64,000 bases of DNA from Pycnopodia helianthoides (lineage: Eukaryota > Echinodermata > Asteroidea > Forcipulatida > Asteriidae). The notes beneath the pieces were generated by a model, which ran no database searches, was not told where the DNA came from, and saw nothing but the letters and a program-made list of their open reading frames with translations. The stretch is from assembly GCA_032158295.1 (NCBI GenBank), contig CM063252.1, positions 12,667,837 through 12,731,836 of the forward strand, in the 5' to 3' direction. The position numbers were made by a program, and so were the translations under genes. This document shows, one piece after another, positions 21,337 through 33,049 of this stretch (position 1 is the first letter of the stretch; the number at the start of each line of letters is the position of its first letter).

Positions 21337-23212
21337 ATTTATAAACATCAATTTTGCACATTAATATTAAGTTGCGGTATGTAATAATTTATAAGTTTTG
21401 TAATTTTTAGCTGATTTAATTGGAAAGAAGGGTACCGTGATTATATAAACATTTTAGGCGTTGATCGAATTGGCAGCCCTGGCTTACGGCGGCATGGATG
21501 GCCGCGTCATCATGCTCTGAAGTGTAGGACATCCATAGCATCCCCCCTAGCAACAGTCAAAACCGTAGCCGAAGCCAGTAACTCAGGTGCGGTCTAATAA
21601 CATATCCGCCACCATCTGGAGTTATTATGATAATATTTTCCAAACAAATTCAGTGGTTGGAGCGACCCCCATTGCAATTTTAACAGACATTAGGCAACAA
21701 GGAAACGAAATGTGAAGGTACGATCCCATTACAGTCAGTAGAGACACACAGGAAATGTCTTCCCCTCCTATTTCCCGGTTTCACTTTAGGCAGCCACTCA
21801 TGCAGTCCCCGCCCCGATTTCACCTAGTTTCTGTATCGCGTTGTCCAGTGTTGGACGATGCCGATGAAGTGAACTGGTTCATATAACAAATTGCTTCTCG
21901 ATAAAAGAAAAGCCTTAAGATTAAACACATGACAAACTATTATTATAGAAAAGTAGACGAAGCAATGAAAGAAAAAAAACACCACCGTTGCATACAGAAC
22001 ATGAAGCCTTTCTCATATTCAAATGTTTGGGTGAAAATGCTCTTCTTACTCTGACCCCAAATATGTATTTTTTTTAACCTTCAGCCGAGGGCGCCCTACT
22101 CAAGCTCATTGAAAGTCAACGACCTATCCCATCTCCCCCCCCCCAAAAAAAAACACCCCAACAAAAACAAACAAACAAACAAACTAAACAAACTAAATCA
22201 TAACAAAACAAAACCACAGCAACAACAACAACACCACCACCACCGAAACAACAACAAAACTTTCCTTGTCATCAACTATTGTTTTATTCATTTATTTGTT
22301 TTATTTGTTATGTATTTTTGAATATTAATGTAGTAATATTTATAGCAGTGGCTACTCTAAGGACCTTCGTAAGGACTGGTGCCCTTTTTTAAAAATAAAA
22401 ACATAAGTAGTGGTAATGTGTTTCGTAATGCATCGTGTATCCCTCTCCTATAAACCACCCTGTTGTGTGTTACATCAGTGAACTGCATCTCCGATTACCA
22501 TCGTCAAATCACATCGCTGATAATCGAGGCCGGTACAAAAAAAAATGCAGTAGCCTCGATCAAGGCCGGCCAGACGAGTTGTTTCCACTCTTGCTCTATG
22601 GTATAATGTACGCATGCACACAGTGTCATTGACGGCAGTGTTGGTTTTTGCACTGCTAGTGTACACATTGAGGCAACACATTCGGCAATTAAAGGAAAAG
22701 TAATAAATTATATGTCTCTTGGACCATAGAGAATTAAAGGACACGGAAACAGAAGGTTCATTCCCAACCTCTAATATTCAGAGACACCTTACAACCATAA
22801 CAGAGCTTTTACTTATTTGGTTCGTCATAAATTCGGTGGGTCACCTTTTTTATCGTTCTTGCTTGTCTCGTCACCGTGTTTTGTCAGGTAATTTGTGAAC
22901 TATCACATATCCTTATTTCGAAATAACCAATGTCTTTCACAGTAGACTGATTGTGCTGGCTTATTAAGTTGTGTTATTTGGTTATTTCTTTCCGATAATG
23001 AAACCAAAGGACTGTTGCAAGTGATTATAGGTCTGGAGCCCGTGCCATAAAAATACCGGCAGATTAAAGACGATATTGCAGACTAAGTATTACATGTTGC
23101 AGAAAAGCCCGAATAGGAAAAACCCACGCAACTATTATAGGCTCCGGTCCGTTCGAACCTGTGGAGGTCACAGAGAGTTGAAAAGGCAGCCGGGAATCAA
23201 CCAAATGCCCAA
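21337..23212. other. Intergenic DNA; low-complexity A/C-rich stretch
   Basis: No supported gene. A fragment near 21985-22050 (ACATGAAGCCTTTCTCATATTC) derives from the 10200-type elements. A low-complexity stretch with CAAACAAACAAAC, AACAACAAC and CACCACCAC lies at 22130-22260. Confidence 0.4.
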
Positions 23213-23375
23213 GTTCAAGGTTTAACCCAGGATTTGGTAAAGGGTGTCAAAATTTGCTGGGAACTTTAAAACTGGGTGTCCAATCTGTTCTCCTAAAAAA
23301 CATTTACATATAAATGACAAATAAAACAGGGTGTCCAAATTTAAAACAGGGTGCCCAAAACACACCCAGACACCC
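23213..23375 (-). repeat. GGGTGTCCAAATTT repeat
   Basis: It holds four copies of GGGTGTC(C)AA-type words around an ATTTACATATAAATG palindrome. It is the reverse complement of 12418-12560, which sits inside the composite TIR element. A dispersed repeat of unknown class. Confidence 0.65.
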
Positions 23376-23612
23376 CAGGTTCAAATGAGGAACTTCCATA
23401 TTGAAATTATTCTTGTAGTCTATAGGCCTACCCCCCCCCCGCCAATAATTTCCAACACTGTGGGCCGAATGTGGACAAGTTTCTTTTTAGTGCATTGAAC
23501 GAAACGTCTGGAAATCGACGCTAGCGATAGTCCTTAATCAGAGCAGAAGGAAATGAAATCATTTTCTTGCCTTCCTCCCCGCACTGAGAATGACCCGGCA
23601 TTGGAATGAGTT

Positions 23613-23660
23613 CCAGGGGTCTTCTTGTCACGTCACATGTGACTCAGGTGAGACCCCTGG
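23613..23660. repeat. Hairpin CCAGGGGTCT / AGACCCCTGG
   Basis: Ten-base perfect arms at 23613-23622 and 23651-23660 around CACGTCACATGTGACT, which is itself nearly palindromic and contains E-box-like CACGTC and CACATGTG words. Function unknown. Confidence 0.55.
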
Positions 23661-24114
23661 GCACGGTGGCCCTCGCAATCAGGTGACTCCGACAATCAAC
23701 CCGGTTTGTTTTCACTCTTTACGGTGCAGTAATTCGTAACTCATTGAATAGACCCCTTTCATATGACGTCACAAGACCCCAAAACAGCGCCCTCACTGAG
23801 GTCAGCGAAGACCAATTGCAAGGGGGGTCTAAAAAAGAATGCTCTCTTGAAGATAACTGATTACCCAATGTCAATCCTCCAGAGAAAATGATTCCCGTCT
23901 GGACTATTTTTTGTCAAGGTCGCAAAAAATTAGCTTTTGAATATCAAGAACCCCCCCCCCCCCATTCTTTATTCTCACTACCTTTCGCTTAATTCGATTC
24001 AGCAATCAAAATAAAGATGAACGGTCACAAATAAAAACATCGCAAACAAAACATGCGGAGAAATGCTGTGTACCACTGAATGAAGTTGTGTAGGGCGCTC
24101 CGTTTTTTCGTACC

Positions 24115-24205
24115 ATACTTGAGACAGGGGGTCAACAGTGAAGGGATCCGGGAAAGCGCCCATACCTTATGCGTGTATGCATTGGCTCTAGTGTGGTACG
24201 GGGAA
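24115..24205 (+). mobile_element. Fragment related to the hairpin-carrying elements
   Basis: The run GTCAACAGTGAAGGGATCCG followed by GGAAAGCGCCCATACCTTAT and GCATTGGCTCTAGTGTGGTA is present, inverted, at about 31372-31460. GTCAACAGTGAAGGGAT also resembles one arm of the 41-bp hairpin at 24345. Confidence 0.55.
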
Positions 24206-24279
24206 AAAATCGCCTCCGGTTGATCCTCCATGATACACCCAATGGAGAAAGGCTTCCATATGATACAACGTCGGCTGTA

Positions 24280-24654
24280 TACACTCTAAAAACACCCGGA
24301 TCAGAAGTGACCCGGATTCCAGATCCCGGGGGCGATTTTTTTTTCTGCAGCACACGTCGGCTATGGAGTCAACAGTTAAGGGATAGGCTGTTCTTCTATC
24401 CCTTAACTGTTGACTCCATAGCCGACGTGTGCTGCAGAACATAAATTTGCTCCCGGGGGCCATAACTCATTTCTGGCCCTGAACCATTTCGAGCTGAGCC
24501 GGAACCTGTGGGTTAAAAACAAGGGGGAGTTCAACTCGGTTCCTGCGTCAGTTGAGCCCATTTCTAGTGTGCGATTTTGACACAGGTTCCGGGTCATACC
24601 GACTACGGGACCCGGAACCCTGGTCAATTCTGACCCGGAAGTGTTTAGAGTGTA
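24280..24654. mobile_element. TIR element (TACACTCTAAA...CCGG) enclosing a perfect 41-bp hairpin
   Basis: The ends are inverted repeats (about 45 bp, imperfect): TACACTCTAAAAACACCCGG at the left and the complement of TACACTCTAAACACTTCCGG at the right. Inside, 24345-24385 and 24397-24437 are perfect inverted copies (41 bases, 11-base loop) starting CTGCAGCACACGTCGGCTAT. Related copies are at 1294 and 12306. Overlapping frames on both strands are artefacts of this palindromy. Confidence 0.82.
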
Positions 24655-24758
24655 CCATTCATGGTTGTACATGTTTGTTTAGTGAATAATAGTGACTAAT
24701 TATTGAATTGAATGTACATGTACACTTCTGAAAACACCTTATTTCGAGACACGTTTCC

Positions 24759-24904
24759 ATGGCCCTTTTCGAATCCACGGCTTCGGCTCCGGATTTCTTG
24801 TCTGAAACCCTGACTGAAAGCATGCGTAAGTTAAAATAATTAAGGGAGCCTAGCTAGCCTGAGCCGATTTTGGAGCCGAAGCCGTGAAGTCGAAAAGGGC
24901 CCAT
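24759..24904. mobile_element. Short MITE with ends GGCCCTTTTCGA...GGCTTCGGCTCC
   Basis: The left end (24759-24790) and the complement of the right end (24871-24904) agree over about 32 bases, with ACGGCTTCGGCTCC perfect. 146 bp, non-coding. A weaker relative may be at 59709-59852. Confidence 0.78.
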
Positions 24905-25074
24905 GCAGCAAAGCCCGTGAGAGACAAGAAGGGAAAGATAAACTGTTGAATCACTGCTTCGGAAGGATATCAAACGTCAGGCAGTCGGAATGATATATAT
25001 AATGTTCCTGTGTGGTCTCGGAGCGTTTGTATCCATGGATCTGTATTAGATTAAAATCCTAAATTTAAAGGAAC

Positions 25075-25458
25075 ATTACAGATTTGGTTTTTACTAACAA
25101 AACAGTTGCTGGCAGTGTAAGCACTTTATGTAATCCACCAACTACATAAACTGACAAACCTGTAGAAGTTTGAGATCGATCGGATATCTGGGTCACGAGA
25201 AGATAGTGAAAAACAGATTACACATTTGCATGAAATCGTATAGATTCAACAAATGAATAAAACGCTCACTGAGTGATAAACTCCAATCGGAAAACTAGTT
25301 TATTCATTTCTCAACAAATATGACATTTCAGACAGAAATATTTCAAGGGATGTTTTCTTACTACCATCATCATTAGACCGTGGGAGTTTTATGTAAATCT
25401 GTGATCAAAAGTACATTTTACAAGTTGTTTTCTTACCAATTCTGTAATGTTCCTTTAA
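25075..25458 (+). mobile_element. TTAAAGGAAC inverted-repeat element, copy 3 (complete)
   Basis: TTAA at 25075-25078 and 25455-25458; nearly identical to copy 2. Its last bases run straight into the 127-bp tandem array, whose unit repeats this terminus. Confidence 0.87.
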
Positions 25459-25830
25459 TCTTAAATTTAATACTGGTTTCTATATTTTACTGGACTGTAC
25501 AAACTTGGTCTGGGGCATATAATAACTTCCAAATCATAGATAGAGATGCTTGCTATCAACAGCAACACTTTCTAATGTTCCTTTAATCTTCAATTTAATA
25601 CTGTTTCTATATTTTACTGGACTGTACAAACTTGGTCTGGGCATATAATAACTTCCAAATCATAGATAGAGATGCTTGCTATCAAACAGCAACACTTTCT
25701 AATGTTCCTTTAATCTTCAATTTAATACTGGTTTCTATATTTACTGACTGTACAAACTTGGTCTGGGCATATAATAACTTCCAAATCATAGATAGAGATG
25801 CTTGCTATCAAACAGCAACACTTTCTAACA
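25447..25830 (+). repeat. 127-bp tandem repeat, three units, including the end of a mobile element
   Basis: Units start at about 25447, 25574 and 25702. Each begins ATGTTCCTTTAATCTT, the right end of the element at 25075, then ACTTCCAAATCATAGATAGA and GATGCTTGCTATCAA. Near-identical, so recent. Frames across it repeat a short peptide and are not gene evidence. Confidence 0.88.
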
Positions 25831-26444
25831 AATTTTTGCTTAGCAAAACAATTGCAGGAAACCAGTCACATAGTGGTATTTGGGTGGTTGTGCATTTGTC
25901 CATTTTTATAAGGCAGCTTTCCTGGTCCCATTTTAAAATCTGCTAACCACACCAGAGTTTGCTGAACAGATCAGATTACCGGGAATGTTTCATCCTTGCT
26001 CTTCGCTATAATAGTCGGTTTGTGGCTGACTTTGTTTTTCTAAATTAGTATACCAAAGTTTCTCTTTATTGACTGAGCAAAACGGGTCTGTGGCAAATCG
26101 GAAACTACGCCCCTGGGGAAAATATTAACTGGGTCACAGTTTGCAGGCAAGTGGTTGATACGGTACGATTTGTAGGAATGAACTACCACACGATGTGCAG
26201 TTGACAGTGTTTGACCATAGAGCAGTTATGTTTAAAAATGATCAACATTTTAAAGAAATCCTGGTCAAATCTGAACGGTGTCATAATATCGCAAAATATA
26301 GTAACGCATGCAGAGGGCAGAGAGTAAAAATCGCCGTTCGGTGATTTCTGTCTTACTCGAAAACAGTTTCACTTTCAGATTTGTGGGTTCGGTGTTTGCG
26401 CTTTTTCATTTCACCTGACGTCACCCATCGAAATAAAGTTAGTT
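25831..26444. other. Intergenic DNA, no gene seen
   Basis: No coding frame, RNA gene or repeat that I can recognise. Confidence 0.4.
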
Positions 26445-26501
26445 GCGCCATTTTGGGAGTCAATGCCCCCGTACCTACGTGATAATTGACTCCCAAAATG
26501 G
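26445..26501. repeat. Hairpin with arms CCATTTTGGGAGTCAAT
   Basis: The arms (26448-26464 and 26484-26500) are perfect over 17 bases. The same arms bound the element at 42717-43006, so this is probably a miniature form. A G run follows at about 26519-26530. Confidence 0.7.
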
Positions 26502-28066
26502 CAGCGGTAGGGGTGGGAGGGGGGGGGGGGTCGGGTGATGTGACAAGGGGTTAAACCGTAAAGCATGGAGCAGACTTCTGGTTTGCGAGGTTTAAACCAG
26601 AGGAAGGATGAACTTAACATGAACTGAACCTGATCCCCGCCCCATTTATCCGATCCGTTGTCTTTCAAAAAAGAAAGGCCTCTCTGCGGTCATAACTGAA
26701 GACATCATGACCTGCGACCCTGGATACAAAAGCCAGACACTAGCCCCCCCCCCTTTCCAGCCCCTTCGATTTCCGTTCGAATGATTTGATGAGTCAACAG
26801 TAACTGGTGCACATTTCTCCCCCGTAAATTAATGTTAATGTTGTGTAGGGAAAATATACAATTTATTGATACATGATACATTTTTTTGAAAAAAAATCAG
26901 TACCAAAAAGAAGAAAACAGTGATAAATTTGAAATAAAAAGGAGAAGCAGGAAGACAAAAGGGAGAGACAGAGAGGAGGAGGGTCAGGGGATTCAAAAAT
27001 GAAAGAAATCCAGTGATAAATGGGGAGTCAAACAGAATAACCACTAGACGTGGTTGGTGGGAAATGACCTTTGTTAGAAAGGGATCGTTTAATTATGTAC
27101 GGCAGGTAGGTGAGGGGATTGGGCACTGGATGACACAAGTATGGAATGTGGCACATCGTAGTCAGAGTCATTGGTTACAGCATATAGCAGGGTTACAGGC
27201 AGTGGGGAGGTGGGGGGCAACAACAACAACAAATGGGGCGGGGGGGGCTATCCATATCGAGCCATCATTACATATTTCTGATCTCGTCTTGAGGGGAACA
27301 GGTAAGGGTTCTGAGCGGGAGGGGTGGGGGGGGGGGGGCTACCGCCCTCCTGCATCCCCCTGGTTTATGCCACTGGCTCTTAAGGCCATTTCAAATTTGC
27401 CCTATGAAAAAAATGCAGGTCGGCTAGAACTAATAAACAATAGCAGCCACTTTGATTATTTTGATTTTTAAGTGATTGTTATTCGATATAATATCTTTGC
27501 AAAGGGACATATATGCCAAGTATCTTTCACATGACATACACTGACTGTCTGCCAAACTCAATGATTCTATCATCAAGGCACATTTCCCCCAAAAATGTTT
27601 CCCTTGCATTATTTTGGCACCCGCTCAATTGAAATTGCGTTCGTGATTAATGGTCTTTTCTTGACCGTATTACTATTGCCATAATTTTCCCCAAACCACC
27701 AAAACGTATCCATTAAAAGTGGTATCAGGTAATATGAGGACATGGACGAGGATCTCCGAGAACAAGGCCTCTATGGTGCTACGAGGCCAGGACCCACTAT
27801 CTCCAAGGTCTAAGATAAACGTCTTGAAGGAACGCCGCGTTACTTTGATTGTTTTCATGTGTCAACCGGAAACTAATTAGGGCAGCAACACTGCAAACAA
27901 AGACTCTGGTGTTCTCACACTTCAGGCGTTACATCTTGGGGGCTGGTATGACAACAGTCGCCCCGTTGTGCGTGCGAGGAGAGAAGGGGAGGTCGGGAAG
28001 GTCGAGGGTGGTCGCGGTAACAAATTTTGTTCCAGTACATGCTGCCAGTGGTGACTACTCTATAAT
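26502..28066. other. Intergenic DNA with G-rich stretch; no gene supported
   Basis: A 152-codon plus-strand frame at 27013-27471 crosses G runs (27181-27250, 27320-27340) and reads Gly/Trp-rich low-complexity peptide; it has no domain. Nothing else is supported. Confidence 0.4.
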
Positions 28067-28196
28067 CCGACACCCCTATGTTCCCCCCCCAAAAAAAAAA
28101 AACCTTCGTGATTTACACGCTAGGGTAAAGGTTAGGGTTTGGGTTAGGGTTAGGGAAAAAAAAGTAGGGGTGTCGGAACACAGGGGTGTCGGAACA
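28067..28196. repeat. Interstitial telomere-like TTAGGG repeat inside CCGACACCCC inverted repeats
   Basis: About four TTAGGG-type units lie at 28130-28155. They are bracketed by CCGACACCCCTATGTTCC (28068-28085) and TAGGGGTGTCGGAACA, the latter repeated. C8 and A12 runs adjoin. Too short for a telomere; an internal repeat. Confidence 0.65.
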
Positions 28197-28200
28197 TAAA

Positions 28201-31180
28201 CCCATAGAGCAAGGGTAACACAGGCATCCGTATCACACAAAAATGCTCATGACAACTGCGGTCTTCTTCAAACCAAACCAATGTTTACGGGTCTGCACAG
28301 AACAACATTTTATTCTGTTACACCATTAGAGCTCCATGGATATACGGATTTCGTCATTGTTGTGACGTTTCACACGCTAGAAACTCGTATGTAATTTCCT
28401 CTATATAGACCATACGCAGTCCAAGATCCCAACATTTATAAACAAGTTACCTACATTGTTTACGGTGCTGGCAGGCCGATACTAGTACTATTGGTTTCTA
28501 TTGGATATTAGTTAGTTACGGAGCTTTATTTACTCATTAAAGGAAAGTCTCGGGACCTGGATGCAGTCATTTGGGGACGCCAGGTAGGTATACAAAACTA
28601 GTCGTGGACAGCATGTCGTCTTCACGCCATGGCTCTGACAGGCGACACACCAGTTGCCAGTTCAATTTCTACGAATAAGTAACTGAAAACCCAATTGATG
28701 AAGACACCCCATCGTGCGCTCCTGCTGGGTGACGTATCAGTGTGTCGCTGGTACTCGTCACCCAAATTCATCATAACGGGTGAGTAAACCGCACACGGCA
28801 ACTGTCCACAAGAATCTTGCGGTGAGAGAATGATTGAGGATGGATCAACACCACCGGACAGTCTGATTCTTGTGAGAAAACTCTAATGTAATACATCACA
28901 GTTTTTTTTTTTTTTTTTAAGATTGGTTGAACTGTAGGTCAACGGTGTGCCCTTCTTTTAAATAGACATGACTCAGGGTGAGTCGCCAAAGGGAAGACTG
29001 AACCTCCTAAAGCTTAGAAACTATCAAAAGTCCAATACACGATCAGCGAAATTGAAACAAAATAGTTGACAAGGGCGGGAAGGAAGTAGAAAGAACGCAA
29101 GTTGAGACGAAAAACATTGAAATAAGTTAACAAATAAATACATAAACAAATAAAAGTCAATAGAGAAATACATAAACTTAATGTCCTCCCCTCATCATAC
29201 CCAAAGACAGCCACGGACATGAGAGATTGCTGCATGGTAATGTACTTCCATAGGAGCCGAGAACAGAAGGGAAGGGAGGGGAGAAGATAATGGAGAGGTT
29301 ATCCTTCTGGAGGGGACCGTCAAATAAGACAGGCAGACAGACATAATTAGTAGAGCGACATTCTTCTTCTTTTTCCTTTTGAGTGCAGCCTAATCCAGAC
29401 ACACCGACCGGGGCAAACCCTTTCTGTTAATAGCGATAAGTGTACTGGGGTCATAATAACAACACATGTGGGCTTTCCCCATGTGTTTTCTATTGTCCCT
29501 TTTCTCTAATCTTTCCTTTTAAAAACAGTGTGAAAAAAAACACCACGAGTACATTTCCTACCTAAAAATCACCACACAATGTCTATCTTCGGTTAGCCCA
29601 GAAAGACAGACAGAAAGACACACCGACAGGCAGACAGACACTCCAGACAAACTGACATCATGTGCGTTGTGTAGACAGTCTGAGGACTGGAGGCCAATTA
29701 CGGAAACATTGTATATCAATTTTACCCAACCATGAACAATTCGTGATGGCAGACCCTCCCTCCACAGTGCAAACTGTTCAAATTGTGTACAGCATTACCC
29801 AAACTCGTTTTTAAGACGATAAAAAAAGCTACCCGTTGCTACTAAAAAAAACCATCAAACTCATTCCCATATAAAAGAAATTCAGTTAAATTGAAGTGTA
29901 ATTTGCTTATAGTGCGAGTATTTCTTTTCCACATGCAAGCATGATGACCTCTCTACGCCAAATATTTTAACTCTCAGAAAGAAAAGATAATATTCTGATT
30001 TTGATTTGTCAGGAAAGGTATGCAACAATGCACAATATAGGTCAGCCCTTATATTAAAAATAGACATACTGTACTATTGTGTGTTAAATAAAGAGTCGAG
30101 ATCAGTAGCCCCCTGATTAATGCTCACATCTGCCAAACGTCGTTTGATGGGAGTTTTGCCCATGGATACTGATTATGTTTTAAACATTTTTTATAACTCT
30201 TTTTAGGTGTTGCTATTGGAGAGTCGGGGAAAACCATGAAGGTAGGGGAAACTGTGACTGCTTGCCCAGAACGACGTAAACAATGGACTGACCTACACCG
30301 GTAAGTCTGCTGCCACCTAGCGTTCCAATATTTCCAAAGTCTCCCATTCGGGTTGGAGTCCAACCCCGCCCCCAACCAATCTGAAGATTGACACAAAAAA
30401 GCAGCCAGCCCTAGGCAAAGTATGAGACGCAACATTTTGTTGATACCCCCAGACCACTTGGTCCCGAAAGAGTCATTTCCGTCAAACAGAGGTCTGAAGT
30501 TTCAAAATGTAATGACGCGACCCCTATACACAATGAAAAAGTGGCTTATCATTTTTTCAGAATGACCTGACATTTCACAGCTTACGCTTGGACAATTTTA
30601 TTGTATATCATTGCTGTTGTTGACGATCAGGCTGTGTGGCTTATTCAGCGTTGGTGGGGACTGTCACTTGTTGATTTGATTGTAAAGTACTCAATTCCTT
30701 GGAGACATCGCCGTATCACCAGAATCCTCGAAGTGGAGAGCCAGGGCATTGCGAGGTCAAGATCAAACTTGAAAATGACTGTTACAATCGCTAGACTTCA
30801 TCAGAGTGGTAAAAAGGTGATCGATCGGGCAGTGAATGGTTCCAACACGCAGTTGTATGGAAGGGAAACGACGTTCGAGTAAATGTGGGCGTTTTTTTTT
30901 TTAAGAGCGTGTCTTTTAGTCGAAATGACATGCCATTGATCTTTAAATTCTAATTCATGTAACTATAATTATACAAATGTAAAATGAAAGCAAATGCTGG
31001 GAAGCACCGTTATCTTTAGGCTCGCAACTTTGTCCTGTCCTACTCGGATCACTGCTACCCCCCCCCCCCCTTCTGTTCAATGTACAGCAACCGATGAACC
31101 AAGGCTGGATTTAAGGGGCCTGCAAGTACCGTGCTTTTGGAAAACTCAATTTTCTTCATCCTCTAAATGAAAGTTTCATC
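28201..31180. other. Intergenic or intronic DNA, no gene supported
   Basis: No conserved coding frame. A CAGA-type microsatellite (AGACAGACAGAAAGACA) is at about 29605-29645, a T run near 28901-28918 and C/T runs near 31061-31072. A 93-codon frame at 30601-30882 starts without an ATG and has no recognisable domain. Confidence 0.4.
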
Positions 31181-31371
31181 AAATCTCATATGGCGACGGC
31201 TCTGCTCTGTGTGGTGGCGGTTAATAGCGCCCTCGTGCGGCGTGCATGAAGCGACGGATGGATCGTGCAGCAGTCTATATCACTAACTTGACACAAGGAA
31301 ACTATTATTCCCTTTTCTCTAAAATTACTCACAGCTCGAGTCATGACGGAAAAGGTATGAGAGTGCCACAC

Positions 31372-31460
31372 TAGAGCCAATGCATACACGCATAAGGTAT
31401 GGGCGCTTTCCTGGATCTCTTCATTGTTGATCCCCAGTCTCAAGTGTGGTACGAAAAAAA
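31372..31460 (-). mobile_element. Inverted copy of the 24115-24205 fragment
   Basis: AGCCAATGCATACACGCATA, GGTATGGGCGCTTTCC and AGTCTCAAGTGTGGTACGA correspond to the reverse complement of 24115-24205. It is a dispersed repeat; the 155-codon minus-strand frame that crosses it is not a gene. Confidence 0.6.
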
Positions 31461-31674
31461 AATTGGCTACCAGCAGGGAACACGTACTCGGAGCCCAATA
31501 CTTTTGGCAGTCTGGCCTGTGAGCGTGTACTAGCGCCCTCTTGTGCCAAAGTGAACTTGCGAACACACAGTCGGCCAAGTATGGCGGAACCACTCTCGGT
31601 GCCACCCTGGCGCTAGTTTTTTCTTTCAAGTATTTCAGAATACAGTTTGACAAGTTAACTTGTCTTTTTTGTAG

Positions 31675-31729
31675 ACTGTTTCACGCCAACTGCGATTCTA
31701 CTGACGATGCGAGTGAGGAGAACATTTTA
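31675..31729 (+). other. Candidate coding exon (low confidence)
   Basis: A good acceptor (TTGTCTTTTTTGTAG, ending 31674) and donor (GTGAGTAA at 31730) bracket 55 bases. One frame is open and reads LFHANCDSTDDASEENIL. Upstream GC-rich DNA at 31190-31620 has ATGGCGG-type starts but I could not join a gene. Splice-like signals of this strength also occur by chance. Confidence 0.2.
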
Positions 31730-31790
31730 GTGAGTAAACCATTGCTTGTTATTTTCTACCAAAGTTTGAAAATTTGTCCTTTTTTTTAAC

Positions 31791-31852
31791 CTTGCATGTA
31801 CATACATGTAATGTACGTACACATACATGTAATGTATGTACACAGTGCAAGG
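31791..31852. repeat. TACATGTA-rich palindromic stretch
   Basis: CTTGCATGTACATACATGTA is followed by a repeat of ACATACATGTAATGTA and a closing GTGCAAG, forming an imperfect hairpin of alternating purine and pyrimidine. No function inferred. Confidence 0.5.
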
Positions 31853-33047
31853 CACCTTGCTCTATGGTGTAAAGTTGCGATAATCGTAACCCTCCATCCC
31901 TCAGTCCGGATGGTTACGAAACCTTATTTCAACCATTTTTTCTCATTCTAGTGACCAGATTTGCAAAAAAATTTTTACCACTTTACATACTTTTACTTAG
32001 TTTAGAAGACAGATTTGTTGAGCTTCAGTTCAATTAATGAATGTGTAAATTGTAATTACTAAGTAATGAATCAATTTTAATTTAGAACATTAAAAGCGTC
32101 ATCTAGAAAATATTTGAAGAAATAAACAACTAAAAACTTACCAGAGACCGACTAGGTGTCCATGAACCGTAGTGGGCGGCAACTTATGTTTTTGAACGTC
32201 GCACTTGCAAGATCGCAACCAAGACCAATCGGCGCAAAACCAAGGAAAAACAGACCAGGAGAACCTTCGGTCACACCGCCTTATGGGCCTTAGGATGAGT
32301 TCCTTTTTTTTTGGTCACAATTAATGTTCCAATCAGAATGGAAGTAATTCAGCAACAGTATTTCCAGACATTTATGAGCCTTGTTTTTTCTCTAGACTTA
32401 GACTGACAAATGAAGCAGTCATTTGTTTACAGTAGGTCTTGTCTCTCTCTCTCTCTCTCTTTCAACTATTGATGTTTTCTTTACATATGAAGTATCACAC
32501 CTTGGTCTTCTTGGTCCAGACATATCTTATAACCTCAGTTGGAATAATCTCATTTGTGGCATTTCTCAGACCACTTCCCAGTGAGTTAGTTTTCTTTGCT
32601 ATGGTCAGTGGTATACATCAAGTGATATATATCCTTCTTTGTCTTCACTCCACCTACCTCTATTCCTTTTTAGTTGGCCTTATGGGAATCTGTCTGACAT
32701 TCATACTTTTTAAATCTCAAACAAATGCCCTACTTAAACTTTCAACTGACTTCATTGTGCACTTACAAGTTTCTTGTAACATGTATCTTGCAATTTAAAT
32801 ACGACCCATCCAAGTATAACCGCATTGTAGACTGCACACTTTAAATATGTTTGAAACATGCCATGTGAGACTAGATAGTGCATTGACGTTTGCCTCTTTT
32901 CCCAACAAAACCAAACAAATTAAAAGATACACAAACACAAACTTTGCGGGGAATGTCTTTTGAGCTGGTGTTGTATGCACAATAAGTACTGTTCATCATC
33001 TGTTGATTAGTGTTTTTATCTCAGCAAAGATAGTGCTAGTCCTTCCT
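31853..33047. other. AT-rich DNA with (CT)n; no gene supported
   Basis: A 119-codon frame at 32439-32798 is very hydrophobic, but it begins at TTG inside a (CT)n microsatellite (about 32441-32462) and its hydrophobicity follows from T-rich DNA. I do not call it a gene. Confidence 0.4.
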
Positions 33048-33049
33048 TC

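Noticed and set aside
28130..28155. True telomere
   Set aside because: Only about four TTAGGG units, internal and flanked by ordinary sequence on both sides.
31186..31653. 155-codon minus-strand frame
   Set aside because: It crosses a dispersed repeat shared with 24115-24205 and has no domain.
32439..32798. 119-codon hydrophobic frame resembling a multi-pass membrane protein
   Set aside because: It starts at TTG inside a CT microsatellite; hydrophobicity follows from T-rich DNA, and there is no homology I recognise.
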